From JBPOFM01 sp051252455 (GTDB lineage Bacteria > Bacteroidota > Bacteroidia > Flavobacteriales > Flavobacteriaceae), in the NCBI GenBank assembly GCA_051252455.1, contig JBPOFM010000003.1:277242-341241 (forward strand): a stretch of 64,000 bases of DNA. Reading direction: 5' to 3'. Shown here piece by piece: positions 16,948 through 26,139 of the stretch (within the stretch, counting starts at the first letter, position 1; each line of letters begins with the position of its first letter). A program made the translations under genes and the position numbers. The notes below the pieces were generated by a model. The model was not told where the DNA came from. It was given only the letters and a program-made list of their open reading frames with translations, and did not search any database.

Positions 16948-18164
16948 GAGTCTTAAATCTATTAAAAATCGCAAACAAAGCCATCGTTCTTAATAAAACT
17001 AGAACCTTGCTAACCATGTTAGGCATCATCATTGGTGTGGCATCGGTTATTGCTATGCTCGCCATAGGCGAAGGTTCTAAAGAAAGCATTCGTAGCTCCA
17101 TTTCCAATATGGGCTCCAATATGATTACCATACGCCCAGGCGCTGATGACCGAGGACCCGCAAGAGGAAGTGGTGGGGATAAACAAACCTTAACGCTTCA
17201 AGATTACGAAGTCATAAAAGAAAAAGCAACAACATTAAGTTATATCACACCCGTGGTGAATGGTGGCGGACAAGTCATCAATGGTTCCAACAACTGGCCA
17301 AGTACTATTTATGGTGTCAATCCAGAGTATCTCAATATAAAAGTGGTGGGTTTACAAAGCGGAAGTATGTTTACGGATGCCGAAGTACAATCCGCTTCAA
17401 AAGTCGTGTTGATTGGTCAAACGGTTGTAGATAATGTGTTTCCTGATGGACAAGAACCTGTTGGGCAAATGATACGATTTAATAATATTCCGTTCAAAGT
17501 CATTGGGGTTTTAGAAGAAAAAGGCGAAAATACCTTTGGTCAAGATCAGGATGATGTTGTGATTGCGCCTTACACTACGGTTCAAAAACGTATTTTGGCT
17601 ATTGATTACTTAAACCAAGTGATGGCGTCGGCTGTGAGTGAGGATGACGCACCTGAAGCCGTGACACAAGTGACGGAAATTTTGCGTTCACAACACAAAT
17701 TGATGGACAATGAAGAAGATGATTTTACTGTGCGTTCTATGGAAGAACTCATTTCTACCTTTAGTTCTACGAGTGAGATGTTGACTATCCTATTAGTGGC
17801 AGTCGCAAGTATTTCGCTATTGATTGGTGGGATTGGCATTATGAATATCATGTATGTATCCGTAAAGGAACGTACAAAAGAAATTGGTTTGCGTTTAGCA
17901 GTAGGAGGCAAAGGATCTGATATTTTAATGCAGTTTTTAATCGAAGCGATTCTAATAAGTATTACAGGTGGCGTGTTAGGCGTCATTTTAGGGCTTGGAG
18001 CGACGGTCTTTATAGAAAAATTCTTAAATTGGCCCACAAGCGTTGCCATGTATTCTATCATTATATCGTTTGCTGTTTGTGCTGTAACTGGTATCTTTTT
18101 TGGATGGTACCCAGCGAGAAAAGCATCAGCTTTAGATCCAATAACTGCTTTACGTTATGAATAA
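16944..18164 (+). CDS. MacB/FtsX-type ABC transporter permease
   Basis: A 406-residue inner-membrane protein with the four-helix MacB plan: one segment near residues 18-42 (RTLLTMLGIIIGVASVIAML), a large periplasmic MacB_PCD domain (residues 50-270), then three helices in the FtsX domain at about 280-395. The mechanotransmission motif region (IGGIGIMNIMYVSVKERTKEIG) is clear. The ATPase is a separate protein, unlike the fused E. coli MacB. It likely exports a peptide, lipid or toxic compound through the TolC partner; the cargo is unknown. Confidence 0.94.
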   Translation: MRVLNLLKIANKAIVLNKTRTLLTMLGIIIGVASVIAMLAIGEGSKESIRSSISNMGSNMITIRPGADDRGPARGSGGDKQTLTLQDYEVIKEKATTLSYITPVVNGGGQVINGSNNWPSTIYGVNPEYLNIKVVGLQSGSMFTDAEVQSASKVVLIGQTVVDNVFPDGQEPVGQMIRFNNIPFKVIGVLEEKGENTFGQDQDDVVIAPYTTVQKRILAIDYLNQVMASAVSEDDAPEAVTQVTEILRSQHKLMDNEEDDFTVRSMEELISTFSSTSEMLTILLVAVASISLLIGGIGIMNIMYVSVKERTKEIGLRLAVGGKGSDILMQFLIEAILISITGGVLGVILGLGATVFIEKFLNWPTSVAMYSIIISFAVCAVTGIFFGWYPARKASALDPITALRYE

Positions 18165-18177
18165 AAACAGCTCAATA

Positions 18178-18696
18178 ATGAAAAAGAAGTTCTTGGGACT
18201 ATTTTTCCTATTTTTATGTTATGGTTTTAGTGTAACACCGCTTCAATCACAGACACTTGCTAGTAGCGTAAAGGAACAGGAGATTCCTATTTATGATTTT
18301 GATTCATTAGAATCTTTATTATATACGAAGTCGGGAAAAACCTATATCGTTAATTTCTGGGCAATGTGGTGTGCTCCTTGCGTGAAAGAGTTGCCTATTT
18401 TTCAAGCATATGAAAAAAACAATCCTGATGTAGATGTTTTGCTAGTAAGTCTTGATTTTCCAAAAGATATTGAGAGTAAGCTTAAGCCTTTTCTAAAGAA
18501 AAATGGCATCACTTCTAAAGTGGTATTACTCGATGATCCTGATTCTAACAGCTGGATAAACAAAATTGATCCCAATTGGTCAGGGGCGATACCCTTCACC
18601 ATAGTATTCAATAACAAAAAACGTTCATTTCACGAACGTGCTTTTACTAGTCTGCAAGACTTGGAATATGTCATCAATCAAACAATTAATAAATAA
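18178..18696 (+). CDS. TlpA-like thioredoxin, exported
   Basis: A 172-residue thiol-disulfide protein with a signal peptide (KKKFLGLFFLFLCYGFSVTPLQSQ) and the thioredoxin active site NFWAMWCAPCVKELP. The fold continues with VDVLLVSLDFPKD and a cis-proline region (WSGAIPFTIVFN). Such TlpA proteins act in the periplasm, reducing disulfides in exported proteins or haem-handling factors. A slightly earlier ATG (18157) overlaps the permease stop, but the ATG at 18178 gives a clean signal peptide. It is embedded in the efflux operon, which is not a usual place for TlpA. Confidence 0.9.
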   Translation: MKKKFLGLFFLFLCYGFSVTPLQSQTLASSVKEQEIPIYDFDSLESLLYTKSGKTYIVNFWAMWCAPCVKELPIFQAYEKNNPDVDVLLVSLDFPKDIESKLKPFLKKNGITSKVVLLDDPDSNSWINKIDPNWSGAIPFTIVFNNKKRSFHERAFTSLQDLEYVINQTINK

Positions 18697-18706
18697 ATCC
18701 AAAACA

Positions 18707-19402
18707 ATGAAAAAAAACAGTTTATGCCTCACAGCAATCGTTTTACTATGTAGTTTTTTTATAACTACTAACACTTTCGCACAAGAAAGAAAAGGACCGC
18801 CAGAAAATGGCGAACGTAAAGGGCCTCCAAAAGGTGGTCACAGTCCTGAACAAACAAAAACCCTAGAGGAAATTGGTGGGTATAAAATTGGTGATGTAGC
18901 CACCGCTTTTAAACTTAAAAATAGTGATGGCAAATTATTTTCATTGTCAGACATCAAAGATGCAAAGGGTTATATTGTCGTTTTTACTTGTAACGAATGT
19001 CCATTTGCAAAAATGTATGAAGATCGTTTAATTGCGTTGCACAAAGAATACGCTCCTAAAGGATATTCAGTAGTGGCAATAAACCCCAACAGTAGCCAGG
19101 AAAACGAAAAAGAAAGCTTTGAAGCGATGCAGGCAAGAGCAAAGGAAAAGGTATTTCCTTTTGTTTATTTGGTTGATGATGGGACCATATATTCTCAATA
19201 TGGAGCTGTAAGGACGCCTCACGTTTTTCTCTTGGATAAAGAACGAAGAGTGCAATACATTGGTACTATCGATAACAATTCAAGGGAAGCTGAAAATGTA
19301 ACTGAAAAGTATGTTGAAAATGCGATTATTTCACTGGAAAGTGGCAAGAAACCAGATCCCAACTTAACGAAAGCGATTGGTTGTCCTGTCAAAGGAAATT
19401 AG
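18707..19402 (+). CDS. Redoxin/thioredoxin-family protein, exported
   Basis: A 231-residue protein with a signal peptide (MKKNSLCLTAIVLLCSFF..TFAQ), a Gly-Pro-Pro-rich segment (residues 28-46, RKGPPENGERKGPPKGG) and a peroxiredoxin-like fold. The cysteine pair is in VVFTCNECPFAKMYEDR, that is C-N-E-C at the thioredoxin position, followed by VVAINPN, VRTPHVFLLD and a C-terminal GCPVKG. The CxxCPF form matches a family often annotated as a thioredoxin with unclear substrate. It follows the TlpA gene by ten bases, so two periplasmic thiol proteins are co-expressed with the pump. Confidence 0.87.
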   Translation: MKKNSLCLTAIVLLCSFFITTNTFAQERKGPPENGERKGPPKGGHSPEQTKTLEEIGGYKIGDVATAFKLKNSDGKLFSLSDIKDAKGYIVVFTCNECPFAKMYEDRLIALHKEYAPKGYSVVAINPNSSQENEKESFEAMQARAKEKVFPFVYLVDDGTIYSQYGAVRTPHVFLLDKERRVQYIGTIDNNSREAENVTEKYVENAIISLESGKKPDPNLTKAIGCPVKGN

Positions 19403-19435
19403 ATATTTAAAACGGAGTAGTTTAGAAATAATCCT

Positions 19436-20470
19436 ATGTATAAAAATAAAAGAATAATCATCTTTTCCCATATACTTGTATGGCTGGTATTATTCAGCAT
19501 GCCTTATGTTTTATCGTTTGGACAATCACTAGAGATCGATAGGATTATAGCACATTTTTGGATTCCTTTAGCGCTTTATGCCATCATTTTTTATATAAAT
19601 TATTTTATACTAATCGATCGATTTTTATTCGCTAAGAAAATGCTCTTTTTTGTGATTATCAATTTAGCGATGATTGCTTTATTCATTATTTTAAAGGAGC
19701 AAATAGAAAATACGTTCTACAGCCATTTAATGAAAAAACCATCAAATGATGATGGCAATGGACCACCTTTCAAGATGTTTTTCTACATACAAATGTTGTC
19801 GTATATGGCGCCTTTACTTTTTTCAATTGCGATAAAAACAACAATTCGCTGGAATAAAACAGAAGCAGAACGTAAGGAGGCGGCTCATATTAAACTAAAG
19901 TCCGAATTGCAACATCTGCATTACCAATTGCAACCGCATTTCTTTTTTAATTCGCTAAATAATATTTACGCCTTGGTAGATATCTCACCAGATCAGGCCA
20001 AAACATCGATTCACAGTTTAAGTAAGCTGATGCGCTATATGTTGTATGATACGAATGAAGAATTAGTTCCGCTTTCAAAAGAAATAGATTTCATGAAAAA
20101 GTACATTGATTTGATGAAGTTGCGCGTATCAGACAAAACGACGGTCAAGTACAGTTTTCCTTCAGAAATAATAGGCATTCAAATAGCACCTTTATTATTT
20201 ATTTCATTAATAGAAAATGCTTTCAAACATGGCGTTTCAGCAAGTAAAAAAAGTGAGATAAACATTGAGATGACAGTACATAAAAAAACAGTGCGATTTG
20301 CGATTGAAAATGCAAATTTCCCTAAAAGAACGGATGATAAAAGCGGTTCAGGAATTGGACTTCAAAACGTTGAAAAGCGACTACAATTGCTATATCCGAA
20401 TAAAAATCGCTTTGAAACAACCTCAAAAGGTGAAGAGTTTAATGTACTTTTAGAAATAGAAACATCGTAA
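19436..20470 (+). CDS. LytS/YehU-type sensor histidine kinase
   Basis: A 344-residue membrane kinase. Four hydrophobic segments fill residues 5-150 and include a loop with GNGPPFKMFF. The His_kinase domain begins with the phosphoacceptor motif YQLQPHFFFNSLNNIYAL, and an ATPase domain carries SLIENAFKHGVSA and GSGIGLQNVEKRLQLLY. The partner response regulator starts four bases later. Its place at the end of the efflux operon suggests autoregulation by the exported compound or by envelope redox state, which is inference only. Confidence 0.93.
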   Translation: MYKNKRIIIFSHILVWLVLFSMPYVLSFGQSLEIDRIIAHFWIPLALYAIIFYINYFILIDRFLFAKKMLFFVIINLAMIALFIILKEQIENTFYSHLMKKPSNDDGNGPPFKMFFYIQMLSYMAPLLFSIAIKTTIRWNKTEAERKEAAHIKLKSELQHLHYQLQPHFFFNSLNNIYALVDISPDQAKTSIHSLSKLMRYMLYDTNEELVPLSKEIDFMKKYIDLMKLRVSDKTTVKYSFPSEIIGIQIAPLLFISLIENAFKHGVSASKKSEINIEMTVHKKTVRFAIENANFPKRTDDKSGSGIGLQNVEKRLQLLYPNKNRFETTSKGEEFNVLLEIETS

Positions 20471-20473
20471 ATA

Positions 20474-21202
20474 ATGAACAGCCTAAAAATTACCTGTGTG
20501 ATCGTGGACGATGAGCCTATGGCTTTGAATTTAGGGGAAAGCTATGTGGAAAAAACACCGTTTTTAGAGCTAAAAAAAAAGTGCAGTAGCGCCATTGAAG
20601 CCATGGAATTCATTAAAAATGAACCTGTTGATTTATTATTTTTGGACATACAGATGCCAGATTTAACAGGGATTGAGTTTTCAAAAATGTTGCCCAAAGA
20701 AACTCGTGTCATATTTACCACAGCATTTGACCAATACGCATTAGAAGGTTTCAAAGTCGAAGCTTTGGACTATTTGCTAAAACCGTTTGATTATGCTGAA
20801 TTTCTAGCAGCTGCCAACAAAGCCAGTGCGTGGTTTACATTAGTAAAAGGAAATAAGCAAAATGTTCTTTCTGAAGAAAAGGAATTTCTTTTTGTAAAAT
20901 CAGAATATAAGCAACTCCGTATTAAACTAGCTGATGTACTGTATTTTGAAGGTTTAAAAGACTACATTAAAATTTGGCTAAAAGATAATACCAAACCCAT
21001 TTTAACCTTAATGAGCTTAAAATCTTTAGAAGAAGAACTGCCAAGCACTCAATTTATGAGAGTGCATCGTTCCTTTATAGTGTCTTTAAAAAATATTGAG
21101 GTTATTGAGCGCAGTCAGATCATCATCAACAAACAACGTATCACCATCTCGGATCAGTACAGAGAAACATTTTCGGAGTTTATCAATAACAATTCGCTTT
21201 AA
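20474..21202 (+). CDS. LytTR family response regulator
   Basis: A 242-residue regulator. The receiver domain (residues 5-120) has the phosphorylated aspartate in LFLDIQMPDLTG and the conserved lysine in YLLKPFDY. The LytTR DNA-binding domain (residues 135-240) has the family core IWLKDNTKPILTLMSLKSLEEELPS and FMRVHRSFIVSL. It is encoded four bases after the histidine kinase, so the pair form a two-component system. A terminator-like hairpin follows at 21250-21277, closing the operon. Confidence 0.94.
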   Translation: MNSLKITCVIVDDEPMALNLGESYVEKTPFLELKKKCSSAIEAMEFIKNEPVDLLFLDIQMPDLTGIEFSKMLPKETRVIFTTAFDQYALEGFKVEALDYLLKPFDYAEFLAAANKASAWFTLVKGNKQNVLSEEKEFLFVKSEYKQLRIKLADVLYFEGLKDYIKIWLKDNTKPILTLMSLKSLEEELPSTQFMRVHRSFIVSLKNIEVIERSQIIINKQRITISDQYRETFSEFINNNSL

Positions 21203-21249
21203 TTCTCACATTTTTTGTTTTTCATTTCTGTGAAATCCATAAATTAGTT

Positions 21250-21277
21250 GAGACAAATAGACTGGTTGTCTCTTTTT
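21250..21277 (+). terminator. Rho-independent terminator of the efflux/two-component operon
   Basis: GAGACAA at 21250-21256 and TTGTCTC at 21266-21272 form a 7-bp stem with a 9-nt loop, directly followed by TTTTT (21273-21277). It is 48 bases after the LytTR regulator stop. Confidence 0.7.
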
Positions 21278-21293
21278 CAGTGATTAATGAAAG

Positions 21294-21301
21294 TATATTT
21301 G
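21294..21301 (+). promoter_or_regulatory. Candidate -7 element for the alpha/beta hydrolase
   Basis: TATATTTG matches TAnnTTTG exactly and lies 72 bases before the hydrolase start, just after the terminator. No TTG sits at the ideal distance (the nearest is 25 bases away), so only the -7 half is supported. Confidence 0.35.
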
Positions 21302-21372
21302 GTCCATCAAGATACCATAGAGTCACCGTCTGATATTTACAACAAGTTAAAAAACCTAATAATCTAGATATT

Positions 21373-22374
21373 ATGAAAAAAATTTTAATAGCCATAGCAA
21401 TACTATTCTTGACAATTCAAGTTTCTAAAGCACAAACCGAAAATTTACAGTGGTTAGATATTGAATTGTCCAATTACGACTATCCTTACACTGTTAAAAC
21501 GCTCAACTTAAACATACAAGAGCAGCAATTAAAGATGGCCTATATGGATGTTGAGCCACAAAATTATAACGGTAAAAACATTGTGCTTTTTCATGGTAAA
21601 AATTTCAATGGTGCCTATTGGAAAACCACCATTGAGGCATTAACCAATGAAGGTTATCGTGTCATAGTTCCAGACCAGATAGGCTTTGGGAAATCATCTA
21701 AACCTCAATATTTTCATTATACATTTCAACAATTGGCACAAAACACCAAAACATTATTAGACACCCTAAAAGTAAAAAGGACAGCTATATTAGGACATTC
21801 GATGGGTGGAATGTTGGCGACTCGTTTTGCATTGATGTATCCTGACGTTACGGAGAAATTTATTTTAGAAAACCCCATAGGCCTTGAGGACTGGAAATTG
21901 AAAGTGCCTTACAAACCCGTAGAATGGTGGTATGAAAATGAACTTGAGAAAAGCTATGAAGGCATCAAAAAATATCAATTGGTCAATTATTATGACAACA
22001 AATGGAAACCCGAATACGACGAATGGGTCCACTTGCTTGCTGGTTGGACGTTGAATTCGGATTATAAAACCATTGCTTGGAACGCTGCCTTGACGTATGA
22101 CATGATTTTTACGCAACCTGTAGTCTATGAATTTAAATATATTACAGCACCTACGTTACTTATTATTGGTACGAGAGATCGTACCGCATTAGGAAAACCG
22201 TTGGTTATAGAAGAAGTTCGAAAAACGATGGGATTATATGACAAACTTGGAAAGGCAACACAAAAAGTAATACCGAATTCGGAGCTGGTAGAAATAGAAA
22301 ACGTTGGGCATTTACCACATATTGAAAAATTTGAAAGTTTCATTAAGCCTCTTGTACGATTTTTGAACCAATAG
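21373..22374 (+). CDS. Exported alpha/beta hydrolase
   Basis: A 333-residue hydrolase with a signal peptide (KKILIAIAILFLTIQVSKAQ). The oxyanion region is VLFHGKNFNGAYWK, the nucleophile elbow GHSMGG carries the catalytic serine, and the probable acid and base are in LLIIGTRDRTA and ENVGHLPHIEKFE. This suits an esterase, haloalkane dehalogenase-like or lipase-type enzyme acting in the periplasm or outside. The substrate cannot be told. The gene is monocistronic, with the dienelactone hydrolase 122 bases downstream. Confidence 0.9.
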   Translation: MKKILIAIAILFLTIQVSKAQTENLQWLDIELSNYDYPYTVKTLNLNIQEQQLKMAYMDVEPQNYNGKNIVLFHGKNFNGAYWKTTIEALTNEGYRVIVPDQIGFGKSSKPQYFHYTFQQLAQNTKTLLDTLKVKRTAILGHSMGGMLATRFALMYPDVTEKFILENPIGLEDWKLKVPYKPVEWWYENELEKSYEGIKKYQLVNYYDNKWKPEYDEWVHLLAGWTLNSDYKTIAWNAALTYDMIFTQPVVYEFKYITAPTLLIIGTRDRTALGKPLVIEEVRKTMGLYDKLGKATQKVIPNSELVEIENVGHLPHIEKFESFIKPLVRFLNQ

Positions 22375-22496
22375 CATTGACGACAGCAAATCCTTGCTTC
22401 GACAATGTTCAATCAAATTCGTAGAATTTAAGAGCTAGTATGGTTTCATTGTTTGGCACCAAAAGATTAACTTTAAGAACATTAAAATGACATATC

Positions 22497-23384
22497 ATGA
22501 AACCAATTAAAAAAGAAGATATCCACCAAGAATTATTTGAACTCTATGACGACTATGCCCACAATAAAATCGGACGTCGCCAGTTTGTTGAAAAACTATC
22601 ACTATATGCTATTGGTGGGCTCACCGTGGGTTCTTTGTTGAGTTTTATGTCTCCCGATTATGTGACCACTTTATTAGTGTCTAAAGATGATGCACGATTA
22701 GAATCTGATTATGTGACTTATGATTCTCCCAAAGGTGGCGGCAGCATCAAGGCCTTACTGTCCACGCCCAAAGATATTTCAGGGAAACTTCCGGGTGTCA
22801 TCGTTGTACATGAAAACCGAGGACTGAACCCATACATTGAAGATGTGGGGCGACAAACAGCCTTGGCTGGATTCATCAGTATTGCACCCGATGGTTTATC
22901 GCCTTTAGGTGGCTATCCTGGCAATGATGATGATGGCAGAACGATGTTACAACAAAGGGATCGCGATGAAATGTTGGAAGATTTTATAGCAGCATTTTAC
23001 TACCTCAAAAATCATGAGAACTGTGACGGAAATATCGGCATTGTAGGTTTTTGCTATGGCGGCAGTGTTTCCAATATGTTGGCTGTACGTGTGCCAGAAC
23101 TAAAAGCGGCCGTTCCTTTTTATGGCGGACAGCCCACAGCTGAAGAAACCAAATCGATAATAGCACCACTACTTATTCACTATGCCGAACTCGACAAGCG
23201 CGTCAATGAAGGCTGGCCAGACTATGAAGCCGCTCTAAAAGCGAATGACAAAGAGTATACCGTTCATTTTTATCCTGATACCAATCATGGGTTTCATAAC
23301 ACCACGACTCCACGCTATGATAAACTTGCTGCCGAGCTCGCTTGGGAACGAACGATTGCGTTTTTTAAGGAGAAGTTGGTTTAG
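22497..23384 (+). CDS. Dienelactone hydrolase family protein
   Basis: A 295-residue enzyme. The nucleophile is the cysteine of GFCYGGSVSN, typical of dienelactone hydrolases, with the other triad members in YAELDKRVN and DTNHGFHN. The N-terminus carries GRRQFVEKLSLYAIGGLTVG, which resembles a Tat-type twin-arginine signal, so export in folded form is plausible. These enzymes hydrolyse dienelactones or, more often, other esters, and the natural substrate is unknown. Downstream lies a 700-bp region without an intact gene. Confidence 0.88.
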   Translation: MKPIKKEDIHQELFELYDDYAHNKIGRRQFVEKLSLYAIGGLTVGSLLSFMSPDYVTTLLVSKDDARLESDYVTYDSPKGGGSIKALLSTPKDISGKLPGVIVVHENRGLNPYIEDVGRQTALAGFISIAPDGLSPLGGYPGNDDDGRTMLQQRDRDEMLEDFIAAFYYLKNHENCDGNIGIVGFCYGGSVSNMLAVRVPELKAAVPFYGGQPTAEETKSIIAPLLIHYAELDKRVNEGWPDYEAALKANDKEYTVHFYPDTNHGFHNTTTPRYDKLAAELAWERTIAFFKEKLV

Positions 23385-23406
23385 AGATTGAGGTTTAGAG
23401 TTTGAT

Positions 23407-23432
23407 ATATCCCACCAATATTGATGGGATAT
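23407..23432. repeat. 26-bp near-perfect palindrome after the dienelactone hydrolase
   Basis: The sequence reads the same on both strands apart from one symmetric mismatched pair: ATATCCCA at 23407-23414 pairs with TGGGATAT at 23425-23432 and the middle, CAATATTG, is itself palindromic. No T run follows, so it is not a classic terminator. It may be a weak bidirectional terminator or a protein-binding site. Confidence 0.6.
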
Positions 23433-23469
23433 GTTTATGTTAGAACTAATACATGGTTCACTCAACAAG

Positions 23470-23640
23470 ATGAAATATCAAATTCTAGATTTTAAAAACT
23501 TACACACAAACTTTGCTTCGGACAGACAGGTTTGGGCAAAATAGAATGACCCAGACTATAACAAATATATTGACGAGATTCGAGGCCGCTTCAATAAAAG
23601 AAATTCAATTTTGTCATTGGTATGGTCAAAATTTAAATGA
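23470..23640 (+). pseudogene. Possible decayed gene with one in-frame stop
   Basis: Starting at ATG 23470, 24 codons (MKYQILDFKNLHTNFASD..) reach a TAG at 23542, after which the same frame continues for 31 more codons (NDPDYNKYIDEIRGRF..) to TGA at 23638. The continuity and protein-like composition on both sides of the TAG suggest a broken gene rather than chance, but no family was recognised. Confidence 0.3.
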
Positions 23641-23734
23641 CAATAATTGAACAAACCGTTGAGATTCATCCTTAACATCTTAATTTTTGCCTTATAGACA
23701 ATTGTCACTCAAATCGGCGAGATTGTATATTTGA

Positions 23735-24040
23735 TTTCAGTTTTACTTTCCAAAAACTGTAGCTAACAAAACACGTGGAAATTTTACAGCTGAATACCAT
23801 AGGAAATATACATTCAAAGTACACGAGAGCAACATTGCAGACTCAACTGCATGGACCATAAATGGCGTCACTCGTGGCCAAATATATACAGTATCCACGG
23901 TACATTTTCAGCGAATTTTCGTACTTTTAGAACTTCATTGTGATAAATTCACTCATTCAGACCAACTATGTTTGACCAATTTATACATTAGTTTCACATG
24001 CTTACTAATTAAATTCATAAATACGCGACAAGCATCTTAA
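23735..24040 (+). pseudogene. Possible gene remnant lacking a start codon
   Basis: The frame is open for about 101 codons from a TGA at 23732 to TAA at 24038 without any ATG, GTG or TTG near its front. The first half is protein-like (TAEYHRKYTFKVHESN, then TAWTINGVTRGQIYTV). The second half reads as low-complexity Leu/Phe-rich sequence. It may be the 3' part of a decayed gene. The whole 23385-24088 stretch has no intact gene. Confidence 0.25.
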
Positions 24041-24088
24041 AAATTATGTTCCCGCAAATCACCCTAAATATTCTTACCTCTAAAATCT

Positions 24089-25672
24089 ATGAAATTTATT
24101 GTATTATCCCTAATCGCTTCATTTTTATTACACTTTACTTCAACTGCACAAAACACCATCTTAAAAAAAGCTGTGGACCATTATGAAAAAGCGGTAGACT
24201 TTGAAGGTAAGAATATAGACAGTTCTTTTGTATATACTGAAAAAGCGTATCAGCTTTTGAAACCAAATGACACTTTGAATTCTACCTTTTCCGACGTCCT
24301 CAATCAATATGGCAGAATCTATTTTTTCAAAAAAGACTATCAAAAAGCCTATGGATATTTTAAGCGTTGTTATGATATTTCCATAGCGACCAATCAGGAG
24401 GAAAATGCCAATAAGGTGAAAGTAAACATGGCGGTCTGCCAAAGACAACTAAACAATAATAAGGTTGCTCTCGAAGATTTATTTGACGTTGCAAACTATT
24501 ATGAGAGAACGAACAGTTCTGATATTAATTTGGGCAAAACCTATGTCAACATTGCCGACTTATACATGCTGAACAAACAGCATGAATTTGCAGAAACGTA
24601 TTATAAAAAATCCACTTCCTTTTTTGAACCAGATTCTCACATTTTTGTGCAGTTACAAAGCAATCGTATTGCCAATTTCAATTCGTTTGATACCGATAAA
24701 TCAATGGAAATCATCACTGCCGTTGAAGCTACCACTCAAATGGATAGTTTACCGGTATCCGTCAGTGCCCCTCTTATCAATAGCATTGCTCAAACCATGG
24801 TACGGACAGGAAATTATGAAAAAGGCATCAATTACACCTTGAAAGGATTGGAGATAAAGAAAAAAAGCGGTCTAACCAAAGCCATTGCTGTCCAATATAA
24901 TAACATGGGAGACATTTATATAAAGACAAAAAATTACCCGCTTGCTATCACCTATTTAGACTCCGCGTTAGAAACATCAGCCACACATAGACAGCAATTC
25001 CAGATTTTGTCCAACCTCAAGAAAGCTCATAAAGGCAACAATAATTTGGAACAGTCCTTAAAATATGCAGAACAATACATTGCTTTAAAAGATAGCCTTA
25101 ATGAAGTGCTCACTCAAAAGGAAATTGCAGAGCTGGGCATCAAGTATCAAACGAAAGAGCAACATAAATTCATAGACAAACTGCAGAGCCTTTCTCTAAT
25201 ATACAAATTTGTTATTGGTTTTGTTTTGTTGTTGGCAATTGTGATAGTGTATAGATTATTTAACAAAAATAGTCGTATAAAATCTGAAGTTCAGACACTG
25301 CAAGATGAGTTGGCCCATTTTAAAGAATTGCACCAACAACGCCTTGCGGCAACTGCAAGTGAGCTGATTCATCTAAAAAGCAAAGCGGTACTGGATAGCA
25401 ACTCCATCCTTTATGTAAAATCTGATGGGCATTATGTAGAGTATCATTTAGATTCTAAAGCAATACCCGAAGTAGACCGAAATAAATTGAGTGAGGTCCT
25501 AAAACAACTTCCAACCGAGTCGTTTGTTAGAATTCACAATTCCTACATCGTCAATATCCAGCACATCAAAATTATAAACTCAACTAAAATAATGTTGTCC
25601 AACGGCGCCTGGATCAATTTATCTAGAACTTATAAGCAAAAACTCAAAGACATCTTACATAATGTCGATTAG
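24089..25672 (+). CDS. TPR-containing, membrane-bound LytTR transcriptional regulator
   Basis: A 527-residue one-component regulator. A signal peptide (KFIVLSLIASFLLHFTSTAQ) is followed by tetratricopeptide-like repeats over residues 25-360 (for example LNQYGRIYFFKKDYQKAYGYFKRCY and YNNMGDIYIKTKNYPLAITYLDSAL), one transmembrane helix (residues 372-390, FVIGFVLLLAIVIVYRLF), a coiled coil and a C-terminal LytTR DNA-binding domain (ILYVKSDGHYVEYHL; ESFVRIHNSYIVNI). TPRs face the periplasm and LytTR the cytosol. It could control the envelope genes that follow at 26.1-29.6 kb. Confidence 0.88.
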   Translation: MKFIVLSLIASFLLHFTSTAQNTILKKAVDHYEKAVDFEGKNIDSSFVYTEKAYQLLKPNDTLNSTFSDVLNQYGRIYFFKKDYQKAYGYFKRCYDISIATNQEENANKVKVNMAVCQRQLNNNKVALEDLFDVANYYERTNSSDINLGKTYVNIADLYMLNKQHEFAETYYKKSTSFFEPDSHIFVQLQSNRIANFNSFDTDKSMEIITAVEATTQMDSLPVSVSAPLINSIAQTMVRTGNYEKGINYTLKGLEIKKKSGLTKAIAVQYNNMGDIYIKTKNYPLAITYLDSALETSATHRQQFQILSNLKKAHKGNNNLEQSLKYAEQYIALKDSLNEVLTQKEIAELGIKYQTKEQHKFIDKLQSLSLIYKFVIGFVLLLAIVIVYRLFNKNSRIKSEVQTLQDELAHFKELHQQRLAATASELIHLKSKAVLDSNSILYVKSDGHYVEYHLDSKAIPEVDRNKLSEVLKQLPTESFVRIHNSYIVNIQHIKIINSTKIMLSNGAWINLSRTYKQKLKDILHNVD

Positions 25673-25712
25673 TCCAATCTTTCCTTTTTAAGAAAAAATT
25701 CTTTCAGTAAAT

Positions 25713-25753
25713 AATAGCCCAGTTCGATTTCTTAAGAAAACGACTGGGCTATT
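25713..25753 (+). terminator. Long hairpin after the TPR-LytTR gene, terminator-like
   Basis: AATAGCCCAG at 25713-25722 pairs with CTGGGCTATT near 25744-25753, and the stem continues inwards (TCG with CGA, then TTTCTT with AAGAAA) with one bulge, giving an almost complete palindrome. Only ATTTCT follows rather than a strong T run, so it may be a terminator with weak tail. Confidence 0.65.
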
Positions 25754-26139
25754 TCTATACAAATCACATGTCGTCCATGCTGTCTTTTAGGTCATTCATG
25801 ACAAAAATTATGTATAATCCACATATTTTCATTGATTTGGCATATCAATTTTAATGAGGCCAAAAAATCTTAATAAAATAAAAAAAAATCAAAATGCACC
25901 TCAACTGATCTATTGATATACCCAACACTAATCATCTAAATAAACCTAATCCCAAACCCTTGAACACTAAAAAACTTCACACCATCATCTTCAAAAGTTA
26001 TAACCTTTGAGTTGCACATCATCAAATCCATCTTTCTTTTTTTCTGAAATACCAATAATGGAACATTGCAGATAATTAGGAAAAATTCTATGAAAGATTG
26101 TCAATAATACCCAAATACCCGAATCTAAATTTAAAAATC
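25754..26139. other. 386-bp intergenic region, nothing recognised
   Basis: AT-rich, without an open frame of note or a clear promoter pair. It lies between the hairpin and the FISUMP lipoprotein gene and probably holds that gene's promoter. Confidence 0.5.
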
